Both the position numbers and the translations under genes were made by a program. From assembly GCA_019914995.1 (NCBI GenBank), contig CM034137.1:1674001-1738000 (forward strand): a DNA stretch of 64,000 bases. The letters are read 5' to 3'. Shown here one piece after another: positions 42,751-54,700 of the stretch (position 1 is the first letter of the stretch; each line of letters begins with the position of its first letter). The notes under the pieces were generated by a model. That model was not told where the DNA came from. It saw only the letters and a list, made by a program, of their open reading frames with translations, and did not search any database. The stretch comes from Acanthochlamys bracteata. Its lineage: Eukaryota > Streptophyta > Magnoliopsida > Pandanales > Velloziaceae.

Positions 42751-43404
42751 TGAAGCTTTTCTAGAAAAGCAACAGAATGGAATGGTAAAAGAATTGGGCT
42801 TTATATTAACGCAGTAGTAAGTTTCTTTGTTTGGTCTAGTGAACATAGGCCTGAATGAGTTGGGCCTTATTGTACATTCGCAATCTTTATTAATTTCTCT
42901 TCCACTAACCTAACATGTTAGTTTATATACAATTTCACATATATCATTATCTAAATAGACCTATATATATACACATAATAGATTTTTTTTCATTGCAGGG
43001 TTATTTGGGACTTGGAGTGCTTAAAAATGAGCTTTTTTAAAAATATATATTTTTTATTTTTTATTAAAAAATAATAATTATACATAAAAAGAACTTTATG
43101 ACATACAATATGTGTTTTCTAAATTTTAATTTTTTAAAATAATGAAAAAAATTATTAAAATAAAAAATTAAAATAAATGCTTGATTAACAGTGATAACCA
43201 CTGCAGATCGACACCATAACTTTCTAGCTCTTCCAAACTATATACACATACGAAATTCACTAGACCTTGTTAACCACCAAAGAGAAGTGTAGCCTATCGT
43301 GTGCCTTAATACATATAAAAAGCAGTGAAGCTGAGGGTGAACTGGGTTTCCACAGTTGAAGTTGTGGAGTGAATGCCTTCAAGCAAAGGTTGCAGTGAAG
43401 CTTA

Positions 43405-43664
43405 GGGCATCTTTTAGTTAGGCTAAAGTGAGTTTGCAAAGGTGAGTTTTGTGAAGTGGAGTTCGGTGAGAATGGAATTTCAATAGAAATAGAGTTTCTG
43501 AATATAATCGAAACATGTGAAATAAAATTTAGAATGGAGTTTTGATGAAAGTAGAGTTCGGTGTTGAAATGTAAAAGTTTGAAATAGCAATTAAAATACG
43601 TAAAATGGTTCGAACTCAAAATCTAAAGAAAAAAGGTGGAGTTCGGTGGCATTAAAACATGCCC
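43405..43664 (-). mobile_element. MITE with GGGCATGTTT termini, intact copy
   Basis: Inverted relative to the 37046 copy. Its termini are GGGCATCTTTTAGTT and (inverted) GGGCATGTTTTAATG. Repeated words AACTCCAC/CTCTACTT and CAAAACTCAC match the other copy in order. Confidence 0.7.
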
Positions 43665-43737
43665 CTATTATCAACACAGGAATATATTCGCTATTGACTA
43701 TTACGAAAAATTATTTGGTTCAACCAGCAGGCTCTTT

Positions 43738-43984
43738 TCTTTCTGAATCATGCATGCTACTCTATATCAAGCCATCCATCTCCTACCGTCAAAACTCTTC
43801 TAAAAGCTTGGAAAGTTAGTGGAAAATGCATTCAAATACCTAATTGGAAATGGACTTTGATCAATCTTTGTACTTTGTGGAGATTGGTGCACGGTTGGGT
43901 TCATCTTCCTTCGACAGATCAAGACCTTTGTGCTTTTACTTCTGATGCTTTTTATGCGATAGCAAACAGTCTCATCCTTACTTA
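43738..43984 (+). other. Unrecognised open frame without ATG
   Basis: A plus-strand frame of ~80 codons lacks a start codon at its beginning. It includes KAWKVSGKCIQIPNWKW and DAFYAIANSL before a TAA at about 43982. The tryptophan-rich, varied composition is unlike the surrounding simple AT DNA. It may be a remnant exon or transposon fragment; I recognise no family. Confidence 0.25.
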
Positions 43985-44129
43985 ATGAGGAACTTTTGAT
44001 AAATTGGGAGATCACCGCTCAAATTTTACAGATTCCTAAAATGCTTGATGGTGGAGATGATGAAATTCATTGAAGTGCAGCTTATATAATTTGAAGGAAG
44101 CATCCCCACGTACCTATAGGAAATCTACC

Positions 44130-44235
44130 AAAGTATTATACAGATAAATTTGACATGATGTGACTTTAAAGTTCTTCAATATAAAGTATTATACAGATAA
44201 ATTTGACATGATGTGACTTTAAAGTTCTCCAATAT
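44130..44235 (+). repeat. 53-bp tandem duplication
   Basis: Two adjacent 53-bp units (44130-44182 and 44183-44235) beginning AAAGTATTATACAG differ at one base (TTCTTC versus TTCTCC), so the duplication is recent. Confidence 0.95.
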
Positions 44236-45312
44236 ATAATGTACAGCAGTTCGGTTCTGTGGGAAACTTTACCAACAGGAGACGCATTAACACAAAACAT
44301 TACAAAGTTGCTTGATGCAAGAGATGCAACTACGTACGTACCAGCTAGAAAATCTTGAACTCGTTTTCTTCATATCATTGTTCATTGGTTTTCTTTTTTT
44401 TTGTTTTTTTGTGTGATTAATATGGATATAATAATTAGTAGAGTATTTGTTTACTGATATGTGTAATATTGTTCGATCTACTTTTTAGTTGAGTCACATA
44501 TAGGCTTGAAAAATTGTTGTCAATTTTAGATGTTAAGTTTTTGACAAAATGTTGATTCTATAAATCAGGAGCCTTTTGTTATTTGGCTTTTAACCTTCGA
44601 AAATTTCTCGTCAATATATAGTTTAATTTGAATATACGAAACATTTTTATATTCAGAACATTTTTGCATTGAGATTCCGTTTATACATATATTTACATTA
44701 ATTAAAGTGCCCTCTTATATCTTGAAATTATATCTTGAAAAATAATATCCTACATTGTCATACAAGTGAAAGCACCTTATCTTTCCTTAACTATTTTTTA
44801 TTATAAATTTAACTATACTGAAAACTTAATATATCCATAGACTCGACATCTCATTGTCTTTTTGAATTTTTGTGCTGATTTTTCAATGAACTTTTCCGTA
44901 ACTTTTCAAAGGTTGAAATTATTTCTCTCATATATGAGGCAAAAAGGCGTTCATATGAGAAGTATATATTACGTCCTATATATATACATAATATTCAATT
45001 GTTCCTTAAAAACAAATTCGATTCATATATAGGCTCCAATATTAGCTTGAAATTTTCTTAAATAGAAAGTTGGAACAAACCTATAATTAATTCATTCCAA
45101 GATCTGCAGAGTATAAGGTTTTTACATGCATATATAGTGAAATTTCAAGTGAGCAAGTTAGTAACTATCTGTTTTTTGCTCGTCACTGATCTCTGCTAGT
45201 TTTTCATAATAGCAAGAGCCTGTGATGCTAACGGCAACCAGGAAGCTTAAGCATTTATATACCATATATATGTATTTGAGATGATGCATAGATTAGTTAG
45301 TATGTTCTATCT

Positions 45313-45565
45313 TTATAGATATCCTGACAGCATGTCACACAGCTCTTCAGCTTTCATTAGAACTACAACTGCTTGCTTTCCATCGGACACTCGTAGTGGA
45401 GTTTGAAAGAGCTTTCCAAATGCTTTCCAAATAAGTGTTTCATATTTTTCAATAAATTTTCGACAGTATTCTACTGCTATCATAGTGACCGCTCTCTAGC
45501 TTTCATTAACAAGTGGACTTCCTTGACATTCTCTTTCGATCTCTTCTGTTAGGCAAGAAGAATTT
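45313..45565 (-). pseudogene. Unidentified coding-like remnant
   Basis: A minus-strand frame starts MIAVEYCRKFIEKYETLIWK and ends LCDMLSGYL* (stop at 45313). Upstream, in another frame, is SCLTEEIERECQGSPLVNES followed by a stop. Together they read like one protein broken by a frameshift. Composition is protein-like, but I do not recognise the family. Confidence 0.35.
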
Positions 45566-46239
45566 TGATTAAAAGTAGCGCCTAGGTAGTACTCCAGTCT
45601 TCAGATTGAAGAACAAACTATGTAGGCATATATATGCTCGATCTTTTTATGTCCTTAACGAAAAAGCAAACTTTTCTTTTTTTAACTTGCAGAACCTCTT
45701 TATTCACTTTGTCCACCATTGCAGACAATTAAAGAAGATCCCTCAAAACATATGTAGTTCTTTTTCTAGCTGGCTAGCTAGCTACTTTCTCTCCATGATA
45801 GAGATTAACTGATCATTATAAGCTTGCCCGTAGAATTTATCAGTAACCTCAATGCTAAACTATGCTTCTTCTGAAATTGAAAAAAGAAATGAAAAGCTGA
45901 AATCTTTGTGTTTGAGTTGAAGAAATCATCATGTCTATATTCTATAACATTAACGTAGTAGCAAAGCTAACAAGCAAGCAAAGCATTTAAATTAGGTTCT
46001 GCTCTTTGCAGTCAGTCACAGTACTGGAGTTGTCACCCAGCAGCGGTAGCGTTTCCTAGAAATCACACACTTTTTCCCACACCACATGGCGGGGGTGCCC
46101 ACTCCCTTATATATCACTTGTACGGTTCAGATCTCTCCCCTGCTATCTCGATTTCTTCTTCTCTCCAGATGTATATATATAAAATTTTCTTTCTTTCATT
46201 CTTCAATATAAATATTTATTCAATCACTTTAATTAATAG

Positions 46240-46514
46240 AGTATTTTAAATATTTATAATTTTATTTTTTTATCAAATTTTAAGTTTTAAATAATTTTTA
46301 TATTTCAATTATATAAAAAATTCAAAACTTTATTTTTACGTATGAAATTTCAGTATTAACTTTCTTATTTATATATTTTTAAATATAATTTTAATTTTCA
46401 ATACATCTTCAAAATTTATTAAAATATAAATACTAAATTCTACTTTTATTTTATTTTTTAAAAAATTTTATTTTTTATTTTTATAAAACTTAATTAAAAA
46501 TATTTAAAACACAC
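46240..46514. mobile_element. AT-rich ~290-bp MITE family, copy 2
   Basis: Begins GTATTTTAAATATTTATAATT; its inverted right end reads GTGTGTTTTAAATATTTTTAATT, a ~20-bp terminal inverted repeat. The interior matches copies at 39862 and 47149. Confidence 0.8.
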
Positions 46515-46692
46515 TTAAAAAAAAAAAAAGAAAAGCAAAGAAGTGTTCTGAAAGACTAGCACTAACAAGCTGATGGATTTGCACGATGGATTCCCTCCAC
46601 TTCTGTCGCCTCTGCCGCACCAATCTGCTAACTTTCTACTATCCCTATGTAAAAAAAAACTTTCTTCCCTCTCTCCATTATATTGATTCTCC

Positions 46693-46711
46693 TCTCTCTC
46701 TCTCTCTCTCC
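46693..46711. repeat. (TC)n microsatellite
   Basis: About nine TC dinucleotides in a pyrimidine-rich tract. Confidence 0.85.
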
Positions 46712-47148
46712 TCACTCACAGAATCTGTCTTCTTCTTCTTTTGTTTATGATATCTAGCTAGTTAGATATGTAGTCATTCATTTGAAATCAAGTATAATCC
46801 ATTCACTCTCTCTTCTGTCACGTGAACGAAGCCAAACTACAAACTGAAGGTAAGACTGTTCTATGTTTGAACTTTGAAGTTGAAATGAAGAGATAAATGA
46901 GAAAAAAAATTGCTTGTGTTTTGTTACACGCATGGTGGTATATATGTAGCAATAGATTTCATTGTTAGTTGATTCAATTCTGTAGCTTTAATTCTTCGTC
47001 TGTTGTGTGGGATCTCTTTTGCATTCACTGATGTTTTACAAACTTCGGGAAATTGCTGAATGCAAGAAATTAAAAGCTTTTTTAAACTGTAGCCATGAAT
47101 AGCTACATATATCTCTCAAAACATGTGCACATGGTGAATGCATAACTG

Positions 47149-47438
47149 TGTGTTCAAACGTCTATAATTTTATTTTTTTCATTATATTTTAAATTTTAAA
47201 TTATTTATATATTTTAATTACATAAAAAAATTAAAATTATATTTTTATATATAAAATTTTAATTTTAATTTTTTTATTTATATATTTTTTAATACAATTA
47301 TATTTTTTAATTTTTAATACATTTTAAAAATCTATTAAAATATAAATATTGAACTTCAATTTTATTTTATTTTTTAAAAAATTTTACTTTCTAAATTTTA
47401 TTTTTATAAAATTTAATTACAAATATTTAAAACACGCC
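47149..47438. mobile_element. AT-rich ~290-bp MITE family, copy 3
   Basis: Begins TGTGTTCAAACGTCTATAATT; its inverted right end reads GGCGTGTTTTAAATATTTGTAATT. The interior closely matches copies 1 and 2, so three copies lie within 8 kb. Confidence 0.8.
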
Positions 47439-48624
47439 AAAAAAAAAAAAAAACTCGTCAGCTTCAACTACTACTGTAGCCATTGCCATTGCTCATTTTT
47501 CATAATCGGTTTGTTTGGTTCTTGAGCTGATTCACACAAACTGTCGGTAATAAGATCTTGATTAGATCTTTGAATTGATTCACCTGACTACTTTTGTTTG
47601 GTGTCTCTGCTTAAACAAAATCAAACCAAATTTTAAAAATTAAAAAATAAAACCAACTTCAGAAAACCGTGCATTATTAAAATTTACGTGAGAACAACTA
47701 CTGTGCCTAACGTATCGTACGTCTATATTATATAATAAATATTTTTTTTGACACTTTTAATACTTTTTTTTAGGAGTGATCTCAATTCGGTATCTATATT
47801 TTTATAAAAAAATATATATTGCATTTTTTTATCAAAATATATTTTGATCTCTATATTTTCATCTAAATACTTATTAAAAATGATAAAAGTAAAAAAAATC
47901 AAAATATATATTACATTTTTTCGTCCTGATCAAATAGTCATCAATTTGTAGACCCAATATTTTTTAATTTATAATTTTTATATATCTAATAATAAAAATT
48001 AAATTTCAGAACTTCATAGTCTAAAATTAAAAAAAAAGTATACCAAAATGATTTGGCAATAAGTCTAAAAAAATAATTTTTTTCTTTTAGTTCATATTAC
48101 ACAATAAAATTTTATAAATTTTTGCAGAATTTATTTAAAATTTTAAAAATATAATAAAAATTTACGTATTATGTTATTTTAAATAAAAATTTTATTTTTT
48201 AAAATAAAACAAAAACATTTTTAATTTGGAAAAATATTAAGCACTCCAAACGAGAGTGCTCCAATCTCCCACTGTCATGCCTACGGGAGTCTCGCTGCTG
48301 TCGGTTTCGAGGTTTTAAGAATTATTAGAGAAATAATTTATAAACAAGCGACCGCACGCTCCTTCTATCATGTGCGTCTTCGCTTCTATTCTCAATCATC
48401 TAATCTTCAACCTAATCCGACGGTTCAGATTCGTCTACGTCGATTAAAGTATACGTTATCATCCGTCGCTATCGACGATAAATGGGCTGTGATATAGTGC
48501 AGTAGGGCCCATCGAAAGCAAAACCGAGAATGAGAGCGGGAAACTGAAAAAAGCAAGAACAAAAAAGGAAACCGGTTGGCGGTCTTAACTTGCTCGCTTT
48601 TTTATTATTTCTTCGTTTCTTGTT

Positions 48625-48657
48625 TTCTCTCTCTCTCTTTTTCTCTCTCTCTCTCTT
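48625..48657. repeat. (CT)n-rich tract in 5' leader of the EMF1/HAP8-like gene
   Basis: Two runs of CT repeats about 100 bp upstream of the ATG. Pyrimidine-rich leaders are common near plant transcription starts. Confidence 0.7.
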
Positions 48658-48740
48658 TTTTTTTTCTTTCTCTGCGAAGAATTACGAGATTCCTTTTTCC
48701 TTATCGATCAATTAAAGCTTCTTTCTGCCAATCCGTTCAT

Positions 48741-51700
48741 GGCGATAGCCATGGATTCCTTCTCGATCCGGTACTAATCATTTCTCTTTCTTCTTATGTT
48801 CCGGTAGTTGTTGTCGTTCGATTTAGAGTTGAGATCGTGTTTTTCTGTGTTCTTTGTTGTTGAAATCTTTGTTGCAGTGAATACGTTGTGAAATCGAGGA
48901 GTGTTGAAGGAGGAAGACAACGATGTTGGCCGTTTAACGGAGAGCCATCAGCGTTACCCGAAATGAATATTAAGAAGTTTAGCTGGTGGGCGAATGAAGC
49001 CCAGCGAGTTAAAGTGGAAGGCGGAGCTAGTCAAGCTGACCAGCTAAACAGTACTGAAGATTGGAAGCTGGTGACATATTCAGGGAGAACAAAGCAGCGA
49101 GCACCGAAGAAACGGTCGATTGTTGAACTCTTTGCCGTTGCGCCGCCGATCGATTCGGTTGAAGATGGCGGTGGAATCGATGAAAAGGAGAATACTAGTG
49201 GTGTCGTTCTTTCACAAGTGAAGAAAGATGGAGTTCAAGATAAAGAAGATTGGGTTCAATCAGTGAGAGAATTTCCTGAAGAAGAAATCGGAAAGCTGAA
49301 ACCTTTGAAGAAGAGAAAGAAAAAACGGAATCTGAATACGGAGATAATCTGCACGGTGAAATCGGTAATCTTCTTTCTTTATTTTAGATTGAATCTTTGA
49401 TGTTCGATTTAAATTTTATTTTGGAAAGTTTGCTATTATTGTTATTGTATTGTCATGGAGCGGTTCAATGTTTTCACCTTATCGTACGGATTGAGAGATG
49501 GGTAGGCAACTTTTGAGTTGGCATTAGATTTACTTTTATTTCAAGAAGTGGTTTTGTTGGTGGTTAAATTATTGTGTTTCTGACTGTTTGTCTCATGCAC
49601 TCCTTGAGAATTTGAATGTTGTGAACAGGATATATAGACCAAATTAGCTGATGAAGTCTGTCTGGTTCCAAACTATGAAAGAAATTTTGGCATGGTGGGA
49701 TATCTGCTAGCTAGCTAGATTAACTATTGACACATTGAAGATGCTAATCTAACTTTAAGGAAATTGTTTTATTTACTAGGAAATGTATTATTTCATGTGT
49801 GATCAGGTTTTAGTTTGTGAAAGTTCCTCTAGGTATTAGGTGATGTTGCTCTTGTTTGATTTCCTTAAGTGTAGATTGGGTACGTGTAGCATGGAAAGTT
49901 AGTTCTGATATCCTGATTGCAATGCATATATACATGAGGTTGATGTTCTGTAGCTCCATTCGGAGGAAGGTGGTTAGCAAACCTAAGATGTAAAATTTTG
50001 TTTTCTCGCTACGATGATATTGCTTTGTGTAGATGCAGTTTGGATCGTTATACATTAAGTTGTTGCTTCGAGATTGAAACTAACTGCTGTTGAGTAGCTA
50101 TATACCTTAACAGAAAAAATTTGAATATGCAACTACTGAATGGTATGCCGTCCTTTTGCATGTTATGTAGTAACTTCTTAATTAAACAGTAACCTCTTTT
50201 ATGGACTAGTTTTCACAATATATTTGTCATGTGGTATTCTTTGTTTGTCTTGAGCAACATAATCCACGTTGAATCAAATCATGCTCGATATCTATGACAA
50301 GGAATGATGACTATCTTAGATAGCTAGTTCTTTTCTTTTATCTCTTCTCAGTTACTTTGGGTTTTTATTTGTCTTTATTCTAGCCTAAATACAACAAAAT
50401 TCATTTTGTTGATCTTTTGGATAGATGTTTATAGTTTGAGTTTGGTAGTTGCTAACTGAACTAATAATGGTACTAGAGGTAATATAAAATAATAAGAAAA
50501 AGCAGTTAGCTTTGTTTAGAATTGTCTAGTTCTGGATGTTAGGAGCACAATGTGCTTCTTGCACTCATTAACATTCTGAATCCTAGATTGAATTGGAATA
50601 TGAGAGTAAGGAAGGAAACTATTAACAAGATTGGCTAGTATGATTCTTGTGAAAGTTTAGTGCATTAATTAGCAATAGCGTTCCATACCAAAAGTGCATC
50701 TACCATCATCTTTTGGCATCATGTATATGTTGTCTTTTACTCTTCCTAATTTGGATGCGTAAACTTTGTCAAACTTAAGATGTTGCTCTGAAACAACAAA
50801 GTAATTGTAGTTTCTAAAGTCAATTTGGTTTGACTATTGAATACTAGTGCATTTTTCCATAATTATTAATTTTATTTTTGTGAGCTAAAGATGTGGGGTT
50901 AGGTTACCGATTATCATGCCATAGGTCTTAACCTTGTAATGTAAATTCATAGGTTAGAATATTGAGACTATTATCTGTGAAATATAAAGAGCAACGAAGA
51001 AGGACCACCGAGCGGCACCACCGCCAGAGCGACCGGTCTTTTCTGAAAGGCAAAAGCAATATCTATTACATGTAGAATTTGGAAGATGATATAGTCTTTT
51101 AGAAAAGACAAATCTACCCTAATAATTAATAACTTATATTATGTAATATATTTTTTAAACTCAAGATGTTGGAAAAAGCATCAAGAATTTATTATTTAAA
51201 CACAAAGTTATTAGTTTGCATTGCACACTTAAGATCGACTTCTAAGATTTCTATAAATTCCAAACAACTCTTCTGCTAAATTATCGGCAATTAAATTTTA
51301 ATGTCAACAAATTGAAATCCTCTTGGAAGAAGTCCGATTCCGCGAGGAAGAACATTACAAGTAGTAGCAGCAGTATGAGAGAGTAAGAGAAATCTGTCAA
51401 CAAGTCTACACTGATAGTGGTTCTTGTGAAATAAACGATGACAATATCATTAATAGGTGATAGACGCAAGAACACAATCATAAGTTCATCATAAAAGAAT
51501 GCTAGAAAGAAGCTACCGGAGATGAAAGATGAAGAAGAAGAAACAATATCTCAATCAACAATCCTATTCATGAGGTCAACAATACAACCCGGTCAAAGGG
51601 CTCAATACCTTCGTCGGGTCAATAATTTCATCCCTTTTATGGAGCACAGAAAAAAAAGATAAAAGAAGAAAAAAAATCAAAATCAAAATCTAAAGTAAAA

Positions 51701-54700
51701 GAAAGAAAGAGGAATCACAAACAGCAGCAGCAAAATTACGAAGTTAGTAGAATTGAAATAAAAGACAGTGAAGAAGAACAACAAACACATGATAAGAGGA
51801 TTAAAACTAGTGAACAACTCAATAATAGTTTTCTTGAAGCAACTCAACAGTAGGGGTGACAATATATTATTCGATCATGAACCCAGTCTGAAACCAATCT
51901 ATTTAAATCAGATTCGGATTTAATATGTAGACTAGTCCGGATTAATTTCAGATTAATCTGAATTGATCAAATAAATTAAATAGATTCAAATTAGTTTTGG
52001 TTTGACCGAAAATTTACCTATATAATTCGTATAATTATTTGTGTAGTATAGCTAACAATTATAAAAATTTTAAAACAATAACATTTAATTTAAATTTATT
52101 ATATATATATATTTGACCTAACTTATTATATTTTCATTAATGTCTTAATTTATAAATTTTGTTAAAATTGATCTTTTCTTGTGTTGGATATATAGTACCT
52201 AATAATTTTCATGCATTATTATTAGAAATTGAGTTTTATAGTTTCATTTTAATAATTTTAATTACTAAATAGGTCGATCTGAGTTTGATTTGTTTATTAA
52301 TTGGGTTAGGTTATGATTGACAATTTTGATCCATATAATTTTATTGATCGGATTAGGTTTAAGCAATTTTAATCCGGTTATTAAATAGATCGATTCAAAT
52401 CCATTCTGTTAACTCATATTGTCATCCCTACTTAATAGTAATTTCTCAAACTCAAACTCATATCCAGCACCACTACCAAACCCATCAAACATCGTACCAT
52501 AGCAATTGGTGGTGTACCAGAAAGTCTAACTTTATCCATCTTAGATGAATCAGACATGTGCCCCTCAATCAGATGTCTAGAATATATTCTACTACTTCCC
52601 TTAGCATAGCTTGTCCTATCTCGTCCCTCTCTTCAGCCCTTCACCATCAACTGCAATGGCAAACCTCTAGGATTATTCTCTGCCATTAGAGCTTGAATAC
52701 AGCAACACACTTCCGTCCCATTGAATCCTGCATGAAGTAAACACCTACAGGCTCTTCCAGAGAGAGCAAAGAGCATCTATTACAGGTATGGTTTGGAAAC
52801 TAATATAGTATTACAAGAACAAAGACTATTTGACCATAAGATTTGATAATTTACATCACTTAACATTATCAACTTGGCATCTAAAGTCATTCTTGGTTGC
52901 TTATATAAGAAATAAAGTTCTTGACATATAGAGCTTTTCACTATTATTATACTTCTTTTTCTCACTCTTCGAGACTATAGGTTAGTATCCATGAAAAAAA
53001 AAAATAGAACCAATATAAACATACCCATTAGGATCTGCTGATGCAAATTTATCTATTAGCAAACCTGTTCTATTCCAAGTACAATCACTATAACTGCAAC
53101 CATATACTCGCAATATTTCTTCTTTGAAACTAAAAAAAACAAGTTGAGATCCAACTCACCGGAAATTTGATTTCATGATTGTTTATTTTGAAGATTAGTC
53201 ATGAACAGCATTGTCGTTTTATCTCACACACAAAATAAAGAAAACAGAAAGATCAGTTGTGCATGCTATTAGTATAAACCGAATGCTTGTCGTATATCTC
53301 TTCAACAGGTTCTTGTGTTTTTGTACTTCTTTGAACTGAAAGTCATCTTCTTCATGGCATTTCTTCTATCTGTAGTCGCTATGGCTTAGTAGCGTCTTCT
53401 TTTTTATTTGGCATTTCTTATAGGCAGCGATTCATGTTTATTTGGTAAGGCACCCATAATGCTATCACTCGGCACTAATATATTTTGACATAGATAAATA
53501 AGTTAGAGGTCTTTGATTTTGCTGTGGACTTTAGGAGAGTTTTCAGGTTTATTGGTCTTAGCACTTCATTTTGGGTCCATTTCAACTAAAAAGCAACATT
53601 CTCATTTAAATAACTTCAGGGGATAACATTTTTAGTTGAAACAGCCTGAGGGGAAAACATCTTTCCCAGAATAAGGGTTAATGTCCAAACGTACCGTAGA
53701 CAGCATTGCAAACTAAACCTCTCTATTGCCAATATTTGACTCTGGCCAAATACTTTTTTGGTGCTTTTGCTAGGGCATGCACGTTGGAATTTGTATTATA
53801 TAATTTCTTAATATATTTTCCTTAGACAAATTTAAGCAGCTTCCATGTAGCACCATGTCTGCTGTTCTACCAGCTGGATGCAAGCTTAGGTCCTTCATAA
53901 AAGCAGTCTGTTTTTTTCTGCTATGTTTTAATGCCAAGTGGACCTTCAATTTAGTCTAAAATGGTATATAAACCTTCTTGAGATGCTTCATTTATATTTG
54001 TGCTGACGGAAAACTTAGTTGTGCATACTACATGCTTATCTATGAGTGACTTCATACGTATGCTTCATGAGTAGGTATTCAAAAAAGTAATACTGCAGTG
54101 GCCTTCTTCTATTGTCAGGGGAGAATTCACAAGCCTAAGCAGGTGTTACCGATTGATGTTTCCCAACTACTTCAAGGCTCTGTTCACAGGAAAAGGTTTC
54201 GTAAAACTTATCCAATTCCAACTATTAGACAGAAAAAGAATCTGGCATCCCAAGGCTTAGAGAGGAAACAAAATGTTAAGAATTTGAAGGCAATTCAAAG
54301 GAATAAGAAGGACGTCGAAAAGGTGCTTCCTGTCCATGGCATCCTGAAAAATCAAACCAAAGGTACTTTGAAGAAGATAGGTGTAAAGGAAGGACCATGC
54401 GGCAGCATTCGAACTAAAACAATTTGCGACTCAAGAAAGCATGTAACTTTCTCTGGTAGAGACGACATACTTGGAAACAATGATGATTGTGCACTCATGG
54501 AGCTTCCACAGTTACAAAAGCTTTGCAAAATATTCACAGATGTCTTGGCTGCATCATCAGTTAAGAACAGTGCAAGCAGAAGTGAAAATTTTCGGCTTGC
54601 TGTTGAGGAACCAGAGGCTGTAAATACTTCTGAAAAGTGTATTTCTATAGAAATTGCTGAAAACAGGGCTGGATCTTCATCTCAAAAGCAACAAACATCT

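Larger units (their letters stand above)
38096..48740. other. 10.6-kb AT-rich, MITE-rich gene-poor region
   Basis: No intact gene recognised. It contains the BBX promoter, at least five MITE-like copies, tandem repeats, a GC-rich island (~42560-42750) and several protein-like but unassigned frames, all listed separately. Long stretches such as 39000-42100 and 47600-48240 are almost pure A/T with recurring TAAAATTTTTA-type words, probably decayed MITEs. Confidence 0.7.
49365..54118 (+). other. 4.75-kb intron 2 of the EMF1/HAP8-like gene
   Basis: Starts GTAATC and ends TGTCAG. It contains a GC-rich patch (50998-51045), degenerate coding-like sequence (~51340-51850 and ~52450-52600), a hAT MITE (51851-52430) between these parts, and a 13-bp inverted repeat (TTTCAACTAAAAA / TTTTTAGTTGAAA, 53580 and 53629). 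No intact gene inside. Confidence 0.65.

Noticed and set aside
46515..46715. Minus-strand 66-codon frame with Arg/Glu repeats
   Set aside because: Produced by translating a (TC)n tract and a poly-A run.
46680..46830. miR156 precursor on the minus strand
   Set aside because: A miR156-like 20-mer is present, but I see no complementary arm within ~150 bp to form a hairpin.
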